Assembly (NCBI GenBank): GCA_029571125.1
Contig: JAKPTH010000283.1
Location: 1-50,963, forward strand
DNA from: a bacterium
GTDB taxonomy: Bacteria > Muiribacteriota > UBA9980
Direction of reading: 5' to 3'
Length of the DNA stretch: 50,963 bases
A model generated the notes under the pieces. That model was not told the DNA's origin. It made no database searches and saw only the letters and a list, made by a program, of their open reading frames with translations. Position numbers and translations under genes: made by a program. Shown piece by piece: positions 25,829-34,293 of this stretch; position 1 is the first letter of the stretch, and each line of letters begins with the position of its first letter.

Positions 25829-27181
25829 TTATTTTTTCGTTTCAGCGCCTGCCGATAGAATATTGACGAGCCCCTGGGCGACCACCCTTACGAATTCATG
25901 GAGCATTTCGGGGTTCAGGTTTTCGAGATGGTCGGTCGTTTTGTGATAATGAGGGTTCGCGCCGTATTCGTCTTCTATGAAAAGAAAAGCCGGAACGCCC
26001 GCGTTTATAAACGAAACGTGATCGCTGCCCCATACGTTGTACGACATGGTTATCTTAAGTTTTCCGCTCGCCTTCGCGACCGCCAGAAAATTTGATACGA
26101 AAGGATCGTAAGTCTGCCTGGTCTGCCACAGCGAAGATATGGGGGCGGTTTTATCGAAGCCTATCATATCGAGATTGACCATGCCGAGGACTTTAGTAAT
26201 TTCGCCGCCGGCTTTAAGCTGGCTCACATAAGCCTTGCTGCCGCGGAGGCCGAGCTCTTCTCCAGCGAAAAGGACGAATCTGACTTTATGCGCGAAAGGA
26301 TATTTAGATATTATATTGGCCACTTCCATAGCGCCCGCGGAACCGCTGGCGTTGTCGTCGGCGCCGGGAGCTTCGACCGACGGGTTCGGCGCCATGGCGT
26401 CGAGATGGCCGCCTACGACATAGAACCCTTCATTTTTTTGCGGAGCGGGAGATTTTTTCTGCGCGACAACGTTGTACTGTTTTTTTCCGCCGTCGAGGTA
26501 TTCTACGAGCCGGGCTTCGAATCCGAGTTTTTTAAATTCTTCGACCGCGAAGTTGGCGGCGTCGAGGTAGCCCTGCGAATAAGAATATCTGGTTTTATAA
26601 TTTTCGAAAGTTTTGATATAGTTTTTTATCCTGTTAAGATCGACGCTTACCGTTTCGGCGTCTTTGATTTCGGGGATATCGATATATCTTTCGTTAACGG
26701 CAGCGCGTATATTCTGCCTGAGCGATTCGAGCTTGAAGTGGTTGCTTTCTTTTTTCGCGATCTGATTTAAAACGCTGGGCGGCGCCTGGAATATAATATG
26801 GGCGCCCGACTCGTAAATCACTTTTACGTCTTCGGCGAATTCGTCAAGCGGCGAATCCATTCCGCGTTTGATGGCGAGCATGGGTTCGCTTAACTTATTA
26901 TCTGTAAGAGCGGATTTTTTTACGACGGCCTGAGCCGGAATGCGGGGCATTTTGCCGCTTTCGTACGATATGAAAAAGTCGTTATCCAGTTCGCACCAGT
27001 AGCTCATGTTTTTATCGTCTTTAAATCTTGAAAGATCTGCCGTTTCGACCTGGCTGATATCGAGCACCATATGCCTCAAAGCGGTTTTAACGCCTAAATT
27101 ACCGATTTCATCGGCCGCGAAAGCCGGCGCTAAATTTAAAATAATGGCAACCAGAGCTAATAACAAAGATAAACGACGCAT
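25829..27181 (-). CDS. Secreted M28-family zinc aminopeptidase
   Basis: 450 residues with a clear signal peptide (RRLSLLLALVAIILNLAPAFA). The catalytic domain fills the C-terminal 280 residues and carries the five zinc ligands and the general base of the family: GGHLDAM, PGADDNASGS, FAGEELGLRGS, NLDMIGFD and GSDHVSF. This pattern is that of bacterial aminopeptidases such as Aap and leucyl aminopeptidase, acting outside the cytoplasm on peptide N-termini. The first 170 residues probably form a prodomain or accessory domain. AAAGGAG precedes the ATG. It seems to be a single-gene unit with its own strong promoter. Confidence 0.95.
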   Translation of the reverse strand: MRRLSLLLALVAIILNLAPAFAADEIGNLGVKTALRHMVLDISQVETADLSRFKDDKNMSYWCELDNDFFISYESGKMPRIPAQAVVKKSALTDNKLSEPMLAIKRGMDSPLDEFAEDVKVIYESGAHIIFQAPPSVLNQIAKKESNHFKLESLRQNIRAAVNERYIDIPEIKDAETVSVDLNRIKNYIKTFENYKTRYSYSQGYLDAANFAVEEFKKLGFEARLVEYLDGGKKQYNVVAQKKSPAPQKNEGFYVVGGHLDAMAPNPSVEAPGADDNASGSAGAMEVANIISKYPFAHKVRFVLFAGEELGLRGSKAYVSQLKAGGEITKVLGMVNLDMIGFDKTAPISSLWQTRQTYDPFVSNFLAVAKASGKLKITMSYNVWGSDHVSFINAGVPAFLFIEDEYGANPHYHKTTDHLENLNPEMLHEFVRVVAQGLVNILSAGAETKK

Positions 27182-27274
27182 ATTCCGCTCCTTTAATATT
27201 TGATTATTTAATAAATCGATTCCGACGCCGGTGATGTATTTATGATCTATATATACTATACAACGGGCGAGTTA

Positions 27275-27303
27275 ATTATACATTAAAAAGGCGGACTTGT
27301 CAA
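27275..27303 (-). promoter_or_regulatory. Perfect sigma70-type promoter for the M28 aminopeptidase
   Basis: Minus-strand TTGACA (27298-27303), 17 bp, TATAAT (27275-27280). The predicted start near 27268 gives an 86-nt leader. It sits just after the cbiO stop. Confidence 0.88.
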
Positions 27304-27333
27304 TTTCAATTCGGCTTTTCGATGCGGCTTTTT

Positions 27334-28080
27334 TTAAAGCCGCCGGGCGGCCGCCAGGTCTTTAAAATCATTGATTTCTTTATAAAGCGAACCGCATTTT
27401 AGCTTCAAATTATCCTGATCGAACCGGCCGTCGTAAGTCAGGGACCCGTTTTCCATATAAATAAGCCTTTCGGAAACAGCCAGGGCGAAGTGGATATCCT
27501 GAGTCACTATTATTTTCGACTTCTTATAACCCGCAAGTGTTTCGATTAATTTGAGCTTGCTTACGTAATCGAGATTGGACGAAGGCTCGTCCAGCATTAA
27601 AACTTCGGGTTCTATAACCATCACAGAAGCAAGGGCCAGCCGTTTTTTCTGGCCGAAGCTCAGATGCTGCGGCTCTAATTTCATGAACTTTTCAAGGCCG
27701 AGCGAGACTGAATAAAAGTTTAATTTTTCCTCGGCCCCGGCGCGAGAGACGCCTAAATTTTTAAGGGCGAATAAAATTTCCTCTTCGACGGTATCGCAGA
27801 ACAGCTGATTTTCAGGGTTTTGAAAAACCAGATTTACCTTTTTATAAAGCGTACTATCGTCGAATTCTTTAAGAGGCAGGCCGGAAATTTTTATATCGCC
27901 GGAATAATTCTTTAAAACTCCTGCAATCGCAAGTAAAAGTGTGGACTTTCCCGCGCCGTTAGGCCCCATTATAGAAACGGTTTCGCCTTCGTTTATTTCA
28001 AAGGAAACGCCGTCGATTATAAGTGCGCCGCCTGCGTCATAAGACAATTTTAAATTTTCGATTTCGATTATCTTCTTCAT
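27334..28080 (-). CDS. cbiO: ECF-type cobalt/nickel transporter ATPase
   Basis: 248 residues. It powers import of Co2+ or Ni2+ together with CbiQ and CbiM. Walker A GPNGAGKST near residue 39, Q-loop QNPENQ, the signature LSFGQKKR, Walker B VLMLDEPSSNLD and the switch His in TQDIHFA are all present. It is the last gene of the cbi operon. The stop codon lies in a hairpin GCGGCTTT-N4-AAAGCCGC (27324-27343), but no T-run follows, so termination there is doubtful. Confidence 0.95.
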   Translation of the reverse strand: MKKIIEIENLKLSYDAGGALIIDGVSFEINEGETVSIMGPNGAGKSTLLLAIAGVLKNYSGDIKISGLPLKEFDDSTLYKKVNLVFQNPENQLFCDTVEEEILFALKNLGVSRAGAEEKLNFYSVSLGLEKFMKLEPQHLSFGQKKRLALASVMVIEPEVLMLDEPSSNLDYVSKLKLIETLAGYKKSKIIVTQDIHFALAVSERLIYMENGSLTYDGRFDQDNLKLKCGSLYKEINDFKDLAAARRL

Positions 28081-28118
28081 ATCTTTAAATCAATTCCATT
28101 TAGACGAACGGTTTCAAG

Positions 28119-28940
28119 CTATATGTAAAAGCAAAATGCCGTAAAGGCAAAAAAAATGGCCGTAAATTTATAATCGCCGGAATTTAAAGCGGGAGCCGGA
28201 TAAAATTCTTCTTTAAATGCCGCGTTAAAACCGCCGCCCCTGAGTTTCATGGCCAGATTGTTGTTTTCGGCGCGGTCGAAGCTTTTTATAAAAAGAGCCG
28301 AAAACATCATCGCAAAAGTCTTAATGCTCATCATGTTTTTGGGTTTAAAAAATCTCAGCCTGGAAGAAAATTCCATAATCAAAAGCTCGTTTATAAAATC
28401 CTGAAGGTAACGCCAGGTATTTTTAAAAAGCCTCACGAATACGGCCGGAAATTTAAAAACGTAAAGGGCGCCCGAAAGATCGTTAAACGAAGTGGCCGCG
28501 CTGAAAACGATCACCGAATTAAGGCCGATAAATATCTTGAGCATAAGAGCGAGTGCGAATATCTGCTCGTAGGTCTTTATTTTTAGAAAATCGATATATA
28601 TGAAACCCAGCGCGGAATCTTTCAGAACGTCATCCGGCCTGAGGCCGGAATCCATAAAAAGGCTTCCGCCCGAAATCATGCCGTAAAAAAAAACCGCGGC
28701 CGCATACAATACGAAAGGCGCCGCAGGAAGCGAGCGGCCGATAAAAGCCTTGAACGGTATTTTAGAAACGGCCGCCAGAGCGAGCGTAAAAAAAAATATA
28801 AGCAGCAGGCGTTCGGGCTTTTGGGGGGCCGCGGCGGAAGCCATTACCGGAAAAGCTATAATAAGGCCAAGTTTAAGCGCCGGATTTAACTTTTGTATCA
28901 CGCCGTCGGCGCCGTGATATTCGTCGATCTTAAAATGCAT
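28119..28940 (-). CDS. cbiQ: ECF-type cobalt/nickel transporter coupling (T) protein
   Basis: 273 residues with about five membrane segments. The cytoplasmic part has the two short Arg-containing motifs of T components, around ELLIMEFSSRLRFF and AMKLRGGGF, which dock into the ATPase grooves. In the same operon as cbiM and cbiO, 38 nt before cbiO. Confidence 0.93.
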   Translation of the reverse strand: MHFKIDEYHGADGVIQKLNPALKLGLIIAFPVMASAAAPQKPERLLLIFFFTLALAAVSKIPFKAFIGRSLPAAPFVLYAAAVFFYGMISGGSLFMDSGLRPDDVLKDSALGFIYIDFLKIKTYEQIFALALMLKIFIGLNSVIVFSAATSFNDLSGALYVFKFPAVFVRLFKNTWRYLQDFINELLIMEFSSRLRFFKPKNMMSIKTFAMMFSALFIKSFDRAENNNLAMKLRGGGFNAAFKEEFYPAPALNSGDYKFTAIFFAFTAFCFYI

Positions 28941-28991
28941 GGCTATTCAGCCGCCGGGCGGCACGCAGACGTCAAAAAGATTGCAGCCCTC

Positions 28992-29435
28992 TTATTTTTC
29001 ACTGAAATGCTCCTCGTAAAGCAGTTTGAGCTCAAGAGCGCGTTTTTTGACGACCTCCAGACGCGCGCCCGCAGCAATAACACGGTACATGGTGCCTTCC
29101 TTTTTAGAATAAGCGGCCGCTATCAGCGCAAATTCAGCGTCGCGAAAAGCGATCCATGCGAGCTGCGCTTTTTTGAGCGCCGCCCTGGTCTCTTTATCAA
29201 AATTTTCGCTCAGAAGCCTGTAATATTTATTCAACTCCGCGTCCCATTTTTTTTCGCCTTCCTCCGCTGCCGCTATCATTCCCGCGGTGGAAGGATCTTT
29301 GTCCATCATGGCGTCCACCAGCTTATCTATTTCATGCTTCGCAGTTTCGGCGTTAACCTCAACAGCGGACATGCAGGTTAAAACTATTAAGGCGACAGCC
29401 GTGAAAGAAGCCCGAATAAAAAATGATATTTTCAT
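28992..29435 (-). CDS. Secreted LprI/DUF1311-like protein
   Basis: 147 residues; AAGGAG precedes the ATG. Residues 1-29 are a signal peptide (FFIRASFTAVALIVLTCMSAVEVNAE). The mature part has the DUF1311 pattern seen in the N-terminal domain of LprI, a lysozyme inhibitor: WDAELNKYYRLL, then KAQLAWIAFRDAEFAL. The Cys residues that bracket this fold in most members are absent. It sits inside the metal-transport operon, between the cbiN-like gene and cbiQ, an unusual partner. Its role here is unknown. Confidence 0.78.
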   Translation of the reverse strand: MKISFFIRASFTAVALIVLTCMSAVEVNAETAKHEIDKLVDAMMDKDPSTAGMIAAAEEGEKKWDAELNKYYRLLSENFDKETRAALKKAQLAWIAFRDAEFALIAAAYSKKEGTMYRVIAAGARLEVVKKRALELKLLYEEHFSEK

Positions 29436-29471
29436 ATATTCTCCTTATTGAATATTAAAACGTTTCAATAC

Positions 29472-29657
29472 TTAATCCGGACGGCCGGAATGGCCGCCGC
29501 CGCGGTCCGGCGAGGCCGGATCGGATGACGAATAGCTCATAGTTTGATAAGAGGATAATTTTACTGACGGCTTGACGCCGTACGAATTGAATTCGAAGCA
29601 AAATCTCCCGCCGTAGACTTTATCCGTGAGTTTTATCGTATATATTAAGCATCCCAT
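29472..29657 (-). CDS. Small hypothetical protein in the cbi operon
   Basis: 61 residues, 9 nt after the cbiN-like gene and 36 nt before the LprI-like gene on the same strand. The N-terminal half is beta-like (IYTIKLTDKVYGG) and the tail is rich in Ser, Pro, Asp and Gly. It lacks a good ribosome site and a recognised family. It may be a real accessory peptide or the remnant of a longer gene. Confidence 0.4.
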   Translation of the reverse strand: MGCLIYTIKLTDKVYGGRFCFEFNSYGVKPSVKLSSYQTMSYSSSDPASPDRGGGHSGRPD

Positions 29658-29666
29658 AAAAGACGG

Positions 29667-30053
29667 CTACCGGCATAAGTTATCGCCGGCTCCCGGCCTT
29701 GAGGACGATGCGTTTTTCCTGGCCGCCAACGGATAAAATTTAAAAAATATCAATATGAGCACGATTCCGGCAAAGCCTGAAAAAACCGTTGAAACTGATT
29801 CATTTTTAATGAAAGGGGTTTTATAATCGCCGAATATAAAATAACCCGGTTCGCCGCCTTCTTCCGTTTTAGATTTTTCGGCATCGCCCGCAGAAGAGTT
29901 TTCCGGGCCGGCCGGCGAATGTTTTTCGATAGTCCAGTCCAGCCCGTCGGGATTTTGCGAAGCCAGCGGCGAAAACATCGCAGCCACGAATGCGGCCGCA
30001 ATAATTATATAAAAAGAGTTTTTTATGACGGAACTTTTAATCGCAAAATTCAT
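29667..30053 (-). CDS. cbiN: PDGLE-domain CbiN-like component of the Co/Ni importer
   Basis: 128 residues with one membrane segment at each end and a periplasmic loop between. After the first segment comes SPLASQNPDGLDW, the mark of the PDGLE domain found in CbiN-like proteins next to CbiM. These proteins help CbiM load metal. Its ATG overlaps the cbiM stop by four nt. The central loop (about residues 40-90) is charged and not conserved as far as I can tell. Confidence 0.85.
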   Translation of the reverse strand: MNFAIKSSVIKNSFYIIIAAAFVAAMFSPLASQNPDGLDWTIEKHSPAGPENSSAGDAEKSKTEEGGEPGYFIFGDYKTPFIKNESVSTVFSGFAGIVLILIFFKFYPLAARKNASSSRPGAGDNLCR

Positions 30054-30736
30054 CGGTTCGCCGCCGCCGTTTCAGCCGGTTTATCTTCAAAGGATTTATA
30101 ATATTTTTCGAACAACCCGGGCCGGACCGCCGTTAAAAAATTAAGAAGAACGAATACTATGGCGGCTTCTGCGCACGCAATAAAGCAGTGTATAAACACT
30201 ATCGTGGACAATATGGTCTTGACGCCGGCCACGCCGGAAAATCCGAGCTGAAGGCCGCACGAGAGAGAGGCCGAAAAAACCGAAATCCAGGCGCACGCGG
30301 CCGCCAGTATAGAAAAACCCGCCCTGGTTTTAAATGCGCCCACCGCGCCGTTAAGGCCGGAGAAAATGAAAAAAGGGACCAGGCCGCCCATGACGCCCAT
30401 ATTAAAAATATTGCTGCCGAGAGCGGTAATTCCGCCGTCGGCGAAAAAAAGAGACTGTATTACAAGGATGACGCTCATAGAAATAAAGCCGAGCGGCGCG
30501 CCCAGGGCAATCATGAGCAGCGATGCGCCGAGGAAATGTCCCGACGCGCCGAAACCGACGGGAAAATTTATCATCTGCGCCGCGAATACGAAAGCGGTAA
30601 GCGCGCCGGCAATATTGAGCCCCGCGTCGTCTATGGTTTTAGCCAGCCTGCCGTTGAAATAATAAAACAGGCCGCCGGAAACCGCGGCTGAAGCTATATT
30701 TATATTATTCGATAAGAGGCCGTCAGGTATATGCAT
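30050..30736 (-). CDS. cbiM: ECF-type cobalt/nickel transporter substrate-binding (S) protein
   Basis: 228 residues, about six membrane segments. The N-terminus MHIPDGLLS is the classic CbiM/NikM start; Met1 and His2 take part in metal binding, so the start is fixed. Other family marks are MINFPVGFGASGHFLGA and LGSNIFNMGVMGG. Co and Ni cannot be told apart from this sequence. The ATG is only 9 nt from the -10 box of its promoter, so the mRNA should have almost no leader and no ribosome site. Confidence 0.95.
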   Translation of the reverse strand: MHIPDGLLSNNINIASAAVSGGLFYYFNGRLAKTIDDAGLNIAGALTAFVFAAQMINFPVGFGASGHFLGASLLMIALGAPLGFISMSVILVIQSLFFADGGITALGSNIFNMGVMGGLVPFFIFSGLNGAVGAFKTRAGFSILAAACAWISVFSASLSCGLQLGFSGVAGVKTILSTIVFIHCFIACAEAAIVFVLLNFLTAVRPGLFEKYYKSFEDKPAETAAANR

Positions 30737-30745
30737 AACGACGCT

Positions 30746-30774
30746 ATCTTATCATACGTAAAAATTTTTGTCAA
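30746..30774 (-). promoter_or_regulatory. Promoter of the cbi operon, leaderless
   Basis: Minus-strand TTGACA (30769-30774), 17 bp, TAAGAT (30746-30751). A normal start point would be at about 30739, two or three nt before the cbiM ATG. Just upstream the heptamer CGGTGAT occurs twice on the plus strand (30791-30797 and 30805-30811), 14 bp apart, and might be an operator. Confidence 0.78.
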
Positions 30775-30852
30775 CCGCAAAACGAAAAATCGGTGATATA
30801 AAAACGGTGATTTTTTTACGCCGGTTTGCATAATTCAATAAGGCCGAACGCC

Positions 30853-31251
30853 CTATTTTTCGATTTCAAATCCGCAGCCGTACCAGCCGCTCATTCCGCC
30901 CGACACGTTCACGGCCGTTATTTCAGGGCAAAGCTTTGATATTATTTTACATGCGGACGAAGAACGCGCCCCGCTGTAGCATATTACGTATATTTTTTTA
31001 AATCCCTTAAGCTCCGCGGCCCGCTTTGAAATTTCGCCGAGAGGTATATGGATTGCGCCTTTAATATGGCCTTCGCCGAACTCGTCCTTTTCGCGGACAT
31101 CTAAAACCGCGGCCCCGGAGCCGGCAAATCCGGCGTCGCTCATTATCTTCTTAAGCCCCTTCGCATCCACGCTTTCGCCGGCGTATGTCATCGAAGCTTT
31201 TAATACGGTTATAACAACAAGAGCGGCAGCGGCCCACATCAATATCTTCAT
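30853..31251 (-). CDS. Exported single-domain rhodanese-like protein
   Basis: 132 residues; GGAG precedes the ATG. Residues 1-24 are a signal peptide or anchor ending in TYAGE. The rhodanese domain has VLDVREKDEF, GHIKGAIHIPLGEI and the active loop CYSGARS with Cys91, followed by NVSGGMSGW. It could transfer sulfane sulfur outside the cytoplasm. It seems to be a single-gene unit with its own promoter, upstream of the cbi operon. Confidence 0.92.
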   Translation of the reverse strand: MKILMWAAAALVVITVLKASMTYAGESVDAKGLKKIMSDAGFAGSGAAVLDVREKDEFGEGHIKGAIHIPLGEISKRAAELKGFKKIYVICYSGARSSSACKIISKLCPEITAVNVSGGMSGWYGCGFEIEK

Positions 31252-31343
31252 GCAATTACTCCTTCATAAAATTAATTTTCCAGCGCCTCGCCTCGCGAAT
31301 GCGTTTAAAGGGTGCGGCGAAATATATCATGTATTAGTTATAT

Positions 31344-31372
31344 ATTATACATTAATTTTTAATATTTGGCAA
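31344..31372 (-). promoter_or_regulatory. Promoter of the rhodanese gene
   Basis: Minus-strand TTGCCA (31367-31372), 17 bp, TATAAT (31344-31349). The leader would be about 86 nt. Confidence 0.75.
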
Positions 31373-31411
31373 GAACTTTTATGAAGGACTTTTTGAAGTT
31401 TTGAAAGTAAA

Positions 31412-31430
31412 GCTCGCGGGGCGAGCCCCG
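31412..31430 (-). terminator. Weak GC-rich hairpin after the multi-pass membrane protein gene
   Basis: CGGGGC-GA-GCCCCG and the overlapping GCTCGC-N3-GCGAGC are alternative stems. On the minus strand the sequence after them is only TTTACTTTC. It may end transcription of the 31504-32508 gene, but the T-run is poor. Confidence 0.3.
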
Positions 31431-31503
31431 GCCTTAACTATTCAATGTCCGCTCTACACTATCCACTAATACCCGCCCGCATAAAATGATAATGAGCCAC
31501 TTT

Positions 31504-32508
31504 TTACTTACTCCACGGGCTTTTTTTCACGATCTTCTCCTGCGTGCTCGCGGAGAGGTTTTCGACTAAATCCGGGGTGTCGTCCAATAAAGAAGGTCTT
31601 TTGACGTCGTAAAAAGAGAAGGGGCGCATATCGCCCGACGCGCGGAGCTTATCGAATTCTCTTTCCCATTTTATGTGCCAGAGATATAGTTCGGCCACGA
31701 ACATCTGTTCGAGGTATATAGTGTAGCTCCACGCGAACGCTATGTAAACCATGGCAAGATACCATGCCTGCTCGGGGAATACGATTATCGGCGGCCTGCC
31801 TTTCTTAGCGCTTCCAAGCGCGAACATCAGCGCCACCGGGAAAAAAATTATAAAAGACGCCAGTTCCGTCAGCACGAAACCGGAAGTGAATTCGTATAAA
31901 TGGAGCCGGAAAACGCTCAGCCCTTTTTTAACGGCGTCGAAGCAGCTTCGGTTTTCCCAGGCGATTCCAGGCAGAATAAGAAAAACTATCATTCTGACGC
32001 CTTTTTTAAGCGCGTCTATAAAATAAGAGCTGAAAGAGAATTCGCCGTCGGCTCCTGCGAGGGTTTTGGCTGCATTTTCAGCGTTGAACTCGGAATCGTC
32101 TTCTTCGTTTTTCCGTCTTATAAGGGCGCTTATAATAGTGAGCAAAACCCATAAAACAGTCCACACTATAACTATAGGTATCATTTTAATAAGGTTTAAA
32201 GCGAAGGTTTCAAAAAAAGCTTTTAAAAGATTGACTTCCTTTCCCGATTCTATCTGCTGGATGAGTTCCAGAAGCACCGAGCAGGACACGGCCAGTAAAA
32301 AAGCGAATGCGAATATGAAAGCGGTCACTATCAAAATAGACTCGCCGCCGGAAAATTTTTCCCACTTCAAGCCGTATTTCATGTATAGTATCATGGGAGC
32401 GTAAACGCACCAGACCAGCAAAAGCGGAAATATCATCACGGGATATTTCATAAAAACCTTTATGGACTCCTTAAACATATCCCAGCCGTTTGAAATGCCT
32501 TCGAACAT
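31504..32508 (-). CDS. Multi-pass membrane protein, function unknown
   Basis: 334 residues with about six membrane segments: near 25-45, 57-82, 105-130, 170-190, 210-232 and 248-268. A charged loop (RRKNEEDDSEF) follows the third, and there is a cytoplasmic C-terminal tail of about 60 residues. The opening MFEGISNGWDMFKESIKVFMKYP is amphipathic and resembles families of uncharacterised integral membrane proteins such as DUF6159, though I am not sure. AAGGAG precedes the ATG. It has its own promoter at 32555-32583 and stands alone. Confidence 0.75.
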   Translation of the reverse strand: MFEGISNGWDMFKESIKVFMKYPVMIFPLLLVWCVYAPMILYMKYGLKWEKFSGGESILIVTAFIFAFAFLLAVSCSVLLELIQQIESGKEVNLLKAFFETFALNLIKMIPIVIVWTVLWVLLTIISALIRRKNEEDDSEFNAENAAKTLAGADGEFSFSSYFIDALKKGVRMIVFLILPGIAWENRSCFDAVKKGLSVFRLHLYEFTSGFVLTELASFIIFFPVALMFALGSAKKGRPPIIVFPEQAWYLAMVYIAFAWSYTIYLEQMFVAELYLWHIKWEREFDKLRASGDMRPFSFYDVKRPSLLDDTPDLVENLSASTQEKIVKKSPWSK

Positions 32509-32554
32509 TTATCGAGCTCCTTTTTGCGGTATTATAAATTTAAAGCGTAGTTAT

Positions 32555-32583
32555 ATTATAATTCTTTTTTATTAAAAAATCAA
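32555..32583 (-). promoter_or_regulatory. Promoter of the multi-pass membrane protein gene
   Basis: Minus-strand TTGATT (32578-32583), 17 bp, TATAAT (32555-32560). The leader would be about 40 nt. Confidence 0.72.
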
Positions 32584-32709
32584 ATTTTTGCGGACGCACT
32601 TTCCGGATCAACACGACTAAAACCGTTATGTTGATTGAATTATGAGCGGCATTCGGGGTTTAATTAATTAACCGCAAAACCTATAAAAAGCATGCCGGAC
32701 GGCGTATGC

Positions 32710-32750
32710 AAAAAAGGCCGTTCGAAAATAAATTTCGAACGGCCTTTTTT
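32710..32750 (-). terminator. Strong intrinsic terminator of the DEAD-box helicase gene
   Basis: A perfect 18-bp inverted repeat (32710-32727 and 32733-32750) around a 5-nt loop. The core is GGCCGTTCGAAA, with A-runs on one side and T-runs on the other, so it can end transcription in either direction. It lies 26 nt after the helicase stop. Confidence 0.92.
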
Positions 32751-32776
32751 TATTTAGATTGCGGTATAGTTTTTAA

Positions 32777-33922
32777 TTAAGCGTGAGCCTGTCTGGCATG
32801 GGACTGCGGAATGGCGATCCTGTCTATTTTGACCCCTTCGGCGCGCTGGATGCGCATTAAATCATAAAGCTGTTTCCCGACTACGAAAGTGAAGGCTTTT
32901 CCGCTTTTACCGGCTCTTCCGGTTCTGCCGATGCGATGTATATAATCTTCGTCAGCCTGCGGAAGATCGTAATTGATTACCGCGTCGATATTCTTGACGT
33001 CGATGCCTCTTCCGGCGACGTCTGTCGCCACGAGTATTCTGACCGCGCCTCCCCTGAAGGAGTTCATAACTCTCTCGCGGCGTCTCTGGTCTAATCCGCC
33101 GTGAAGGGCTTCGGCGGGATATCCCTCGTTTTTAAGTTTTTTAGCTATGCGCTCCACTTTAGATTTCGTATTCGAAAATACGAGAGCTACGTTAAGGTTA
33201 TGTTGATCGATGATATTGGTTAACGCATCCGGCTTTTCGCCTTCGAGCATATCGCAGTAAGCCTGCTCTATTTTTGGAACGCTTATTTTGTGCTGCGTGG
33301 TGTCTATATGAACGGGATTGTTCTGATAGCGGTTCATAAGCCTCATTATCTCGCGGTTCATCGTAGCCGAAAACATGGCGGTCTGACGCGTTTTCGGAGT
33401 CTGGCCGAGAATGGTTTCCATATCGTCGCGGAACCCCATATTAAGCATTTCATCGGCTTCGTCGAGCACCACGAATTTAATCGTATCGAGCTTTATGGTG
33501 CGGCGTCTCATATGGTCCATTATCCTGCCGGGGGTGCCGACTATTATCTGAGGCCTTTTATAAAGCGCCGATATCTGGCGGCTTATTTCCTGGCCGCCGT
33601 AAACGCATACGACCGAAAGGCCGTAATAATACTTATAAAGCTTGCGGAATTCCTCGGTAACCTGCATGGCGAGCTCTCTGGTGGGACACATTACAAGCGC
33701 CTGTAGGCTTTTGTCGGCGGTATCGACGCGTTCTATAATGGGTATTGCGAACGCCGCCGTTTTTCCGGTGCCGGTGCGCGCCTGGCCGATCATATCGCGG
33801 CCTTTTAAAAGCTGGGGTATCGTTTCCGCCTGTATCGGAGTGGCTTCGGTAAAGCCCATTTCCGTTACGGCCTTTCTCAAATTGCTGGACAGATTAAGTT
33901 CTTCGAATGTGGTTTTTTTCAA
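32777..33922 (-). CDS. DEAD-box RNA helicase, minimal core, TTG start
   Basis: 381 residues: two RecA-like domains and almost no C-terminal extension, so shorter than CshA or DeaD. Motifs in order: Q motif (FTEATPIQAETIP), Walker A ARTGTGKT (48-55), PTRELAMQV, GTPGR, DEAD (154-157), SAT (185-187), VFSNTK, ATDVAGRGID and HRIGRTGR. Such enzymes remodel RNA in ribosome assembly, decay or cold adaptation. The start is a TTG with AAAGGTG eight nt upstream. The mRNA has a long leader, and a strong terminator follows the gene, so it is transcribed alone. Confidence 0.95.
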   Translation of the reverse strand: MKKTTFEELNLSSNLRKAVTEMGFTEATPIQAETIPQLLKGRDMIGQARTGTGKTAAFAIPIIERVDTADKSLQALVMCPTRELAMQVTEEFRKLYKYYYGLSVVCVYGGQEISRQISALYKRPQIIVGTPGRIMDHMRRRTIKLDTIKFVVLDEADEMLNMGFRDDMETILGQTPKTRQTAMFSATMNREIMRLMNRYQNNPVHIDTTQHKISVPKIEQAYCDMLEGEKPDALTNIIDQHNLNVALVFSNTKSKVERIAKKLKNEGYPAEALHGGLDQRRRERVMNSFRGGAVRILVATDVAGRGIDVKNIDAVINYDLPQADEDYIHRIGRTGRAGKSGKAFTFVVGKQLYDLMRIQRAEGVKIDRIAIPQSHARQAHA

Positions 33923-34287
33923 AATATTTCACCTTTTTAAATAAAATCTTCACCAGCCCGGTTCCGTTAAACCGGCGAAGGTGTTTCATGTACTTTATGC
34001 CCGACGCCCATGAAGGCGGTCGAGGTCAATATTTTCTGAAATAATGGAAAAGGGTCGGAAGGATTTGCTAACGAACCAGTTCGTCTCAACGGAGAGACAT
34101 AAAATTTCATAACCCGATTTAATACGAAAGCGATAAAGCTGCCTGCGCGCATTACACGCAAAGCGGCCACCGGGTTTTTTAAATTAAAACGAAATATTTT
34201 ATAAACGGACCGAATAAAAAACAATTCGGATAAATAAATTGGATTTTAAAAGCTTTACAAATAAGTAGTTTTAATAATTAATGACCT
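33923..34287 (-). other. Long structured 5' leader of the DEAD-box helicase mRNA
   Basis: A good promoter at 34294-34322 is the only one I see for the helicase, leaving an untranslated leader of about 365 nt. Stems I can see are CCGGTT-N6-AACCGG (33958-33975), GTCTC-N6-GAGAC (around 34084-34099) and CGAAC-TG-GTTCG (around 34072-34083). An 85-codon open frame inside (TTG start at 34224) looks like chance. DEAD-box helicase genes in other bacteria carry long leaders for cold or autoregulation. I recognise no known riboswitch class. Confidence 0.5.
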
Positions 34288-34293
34288 GAGCTA

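Noticed and set aside
27324-27343. Terminator at the end of cbiO
   Set aside because: The stem is good, but it includes the stop codon and lacks a T-run on either strand.
33967-34224. 85-codon frame in the helicase leader
   Set aside because: TTG start without a ribosome site and no protein-like pattern; it overlaps the stems seen in the leader.
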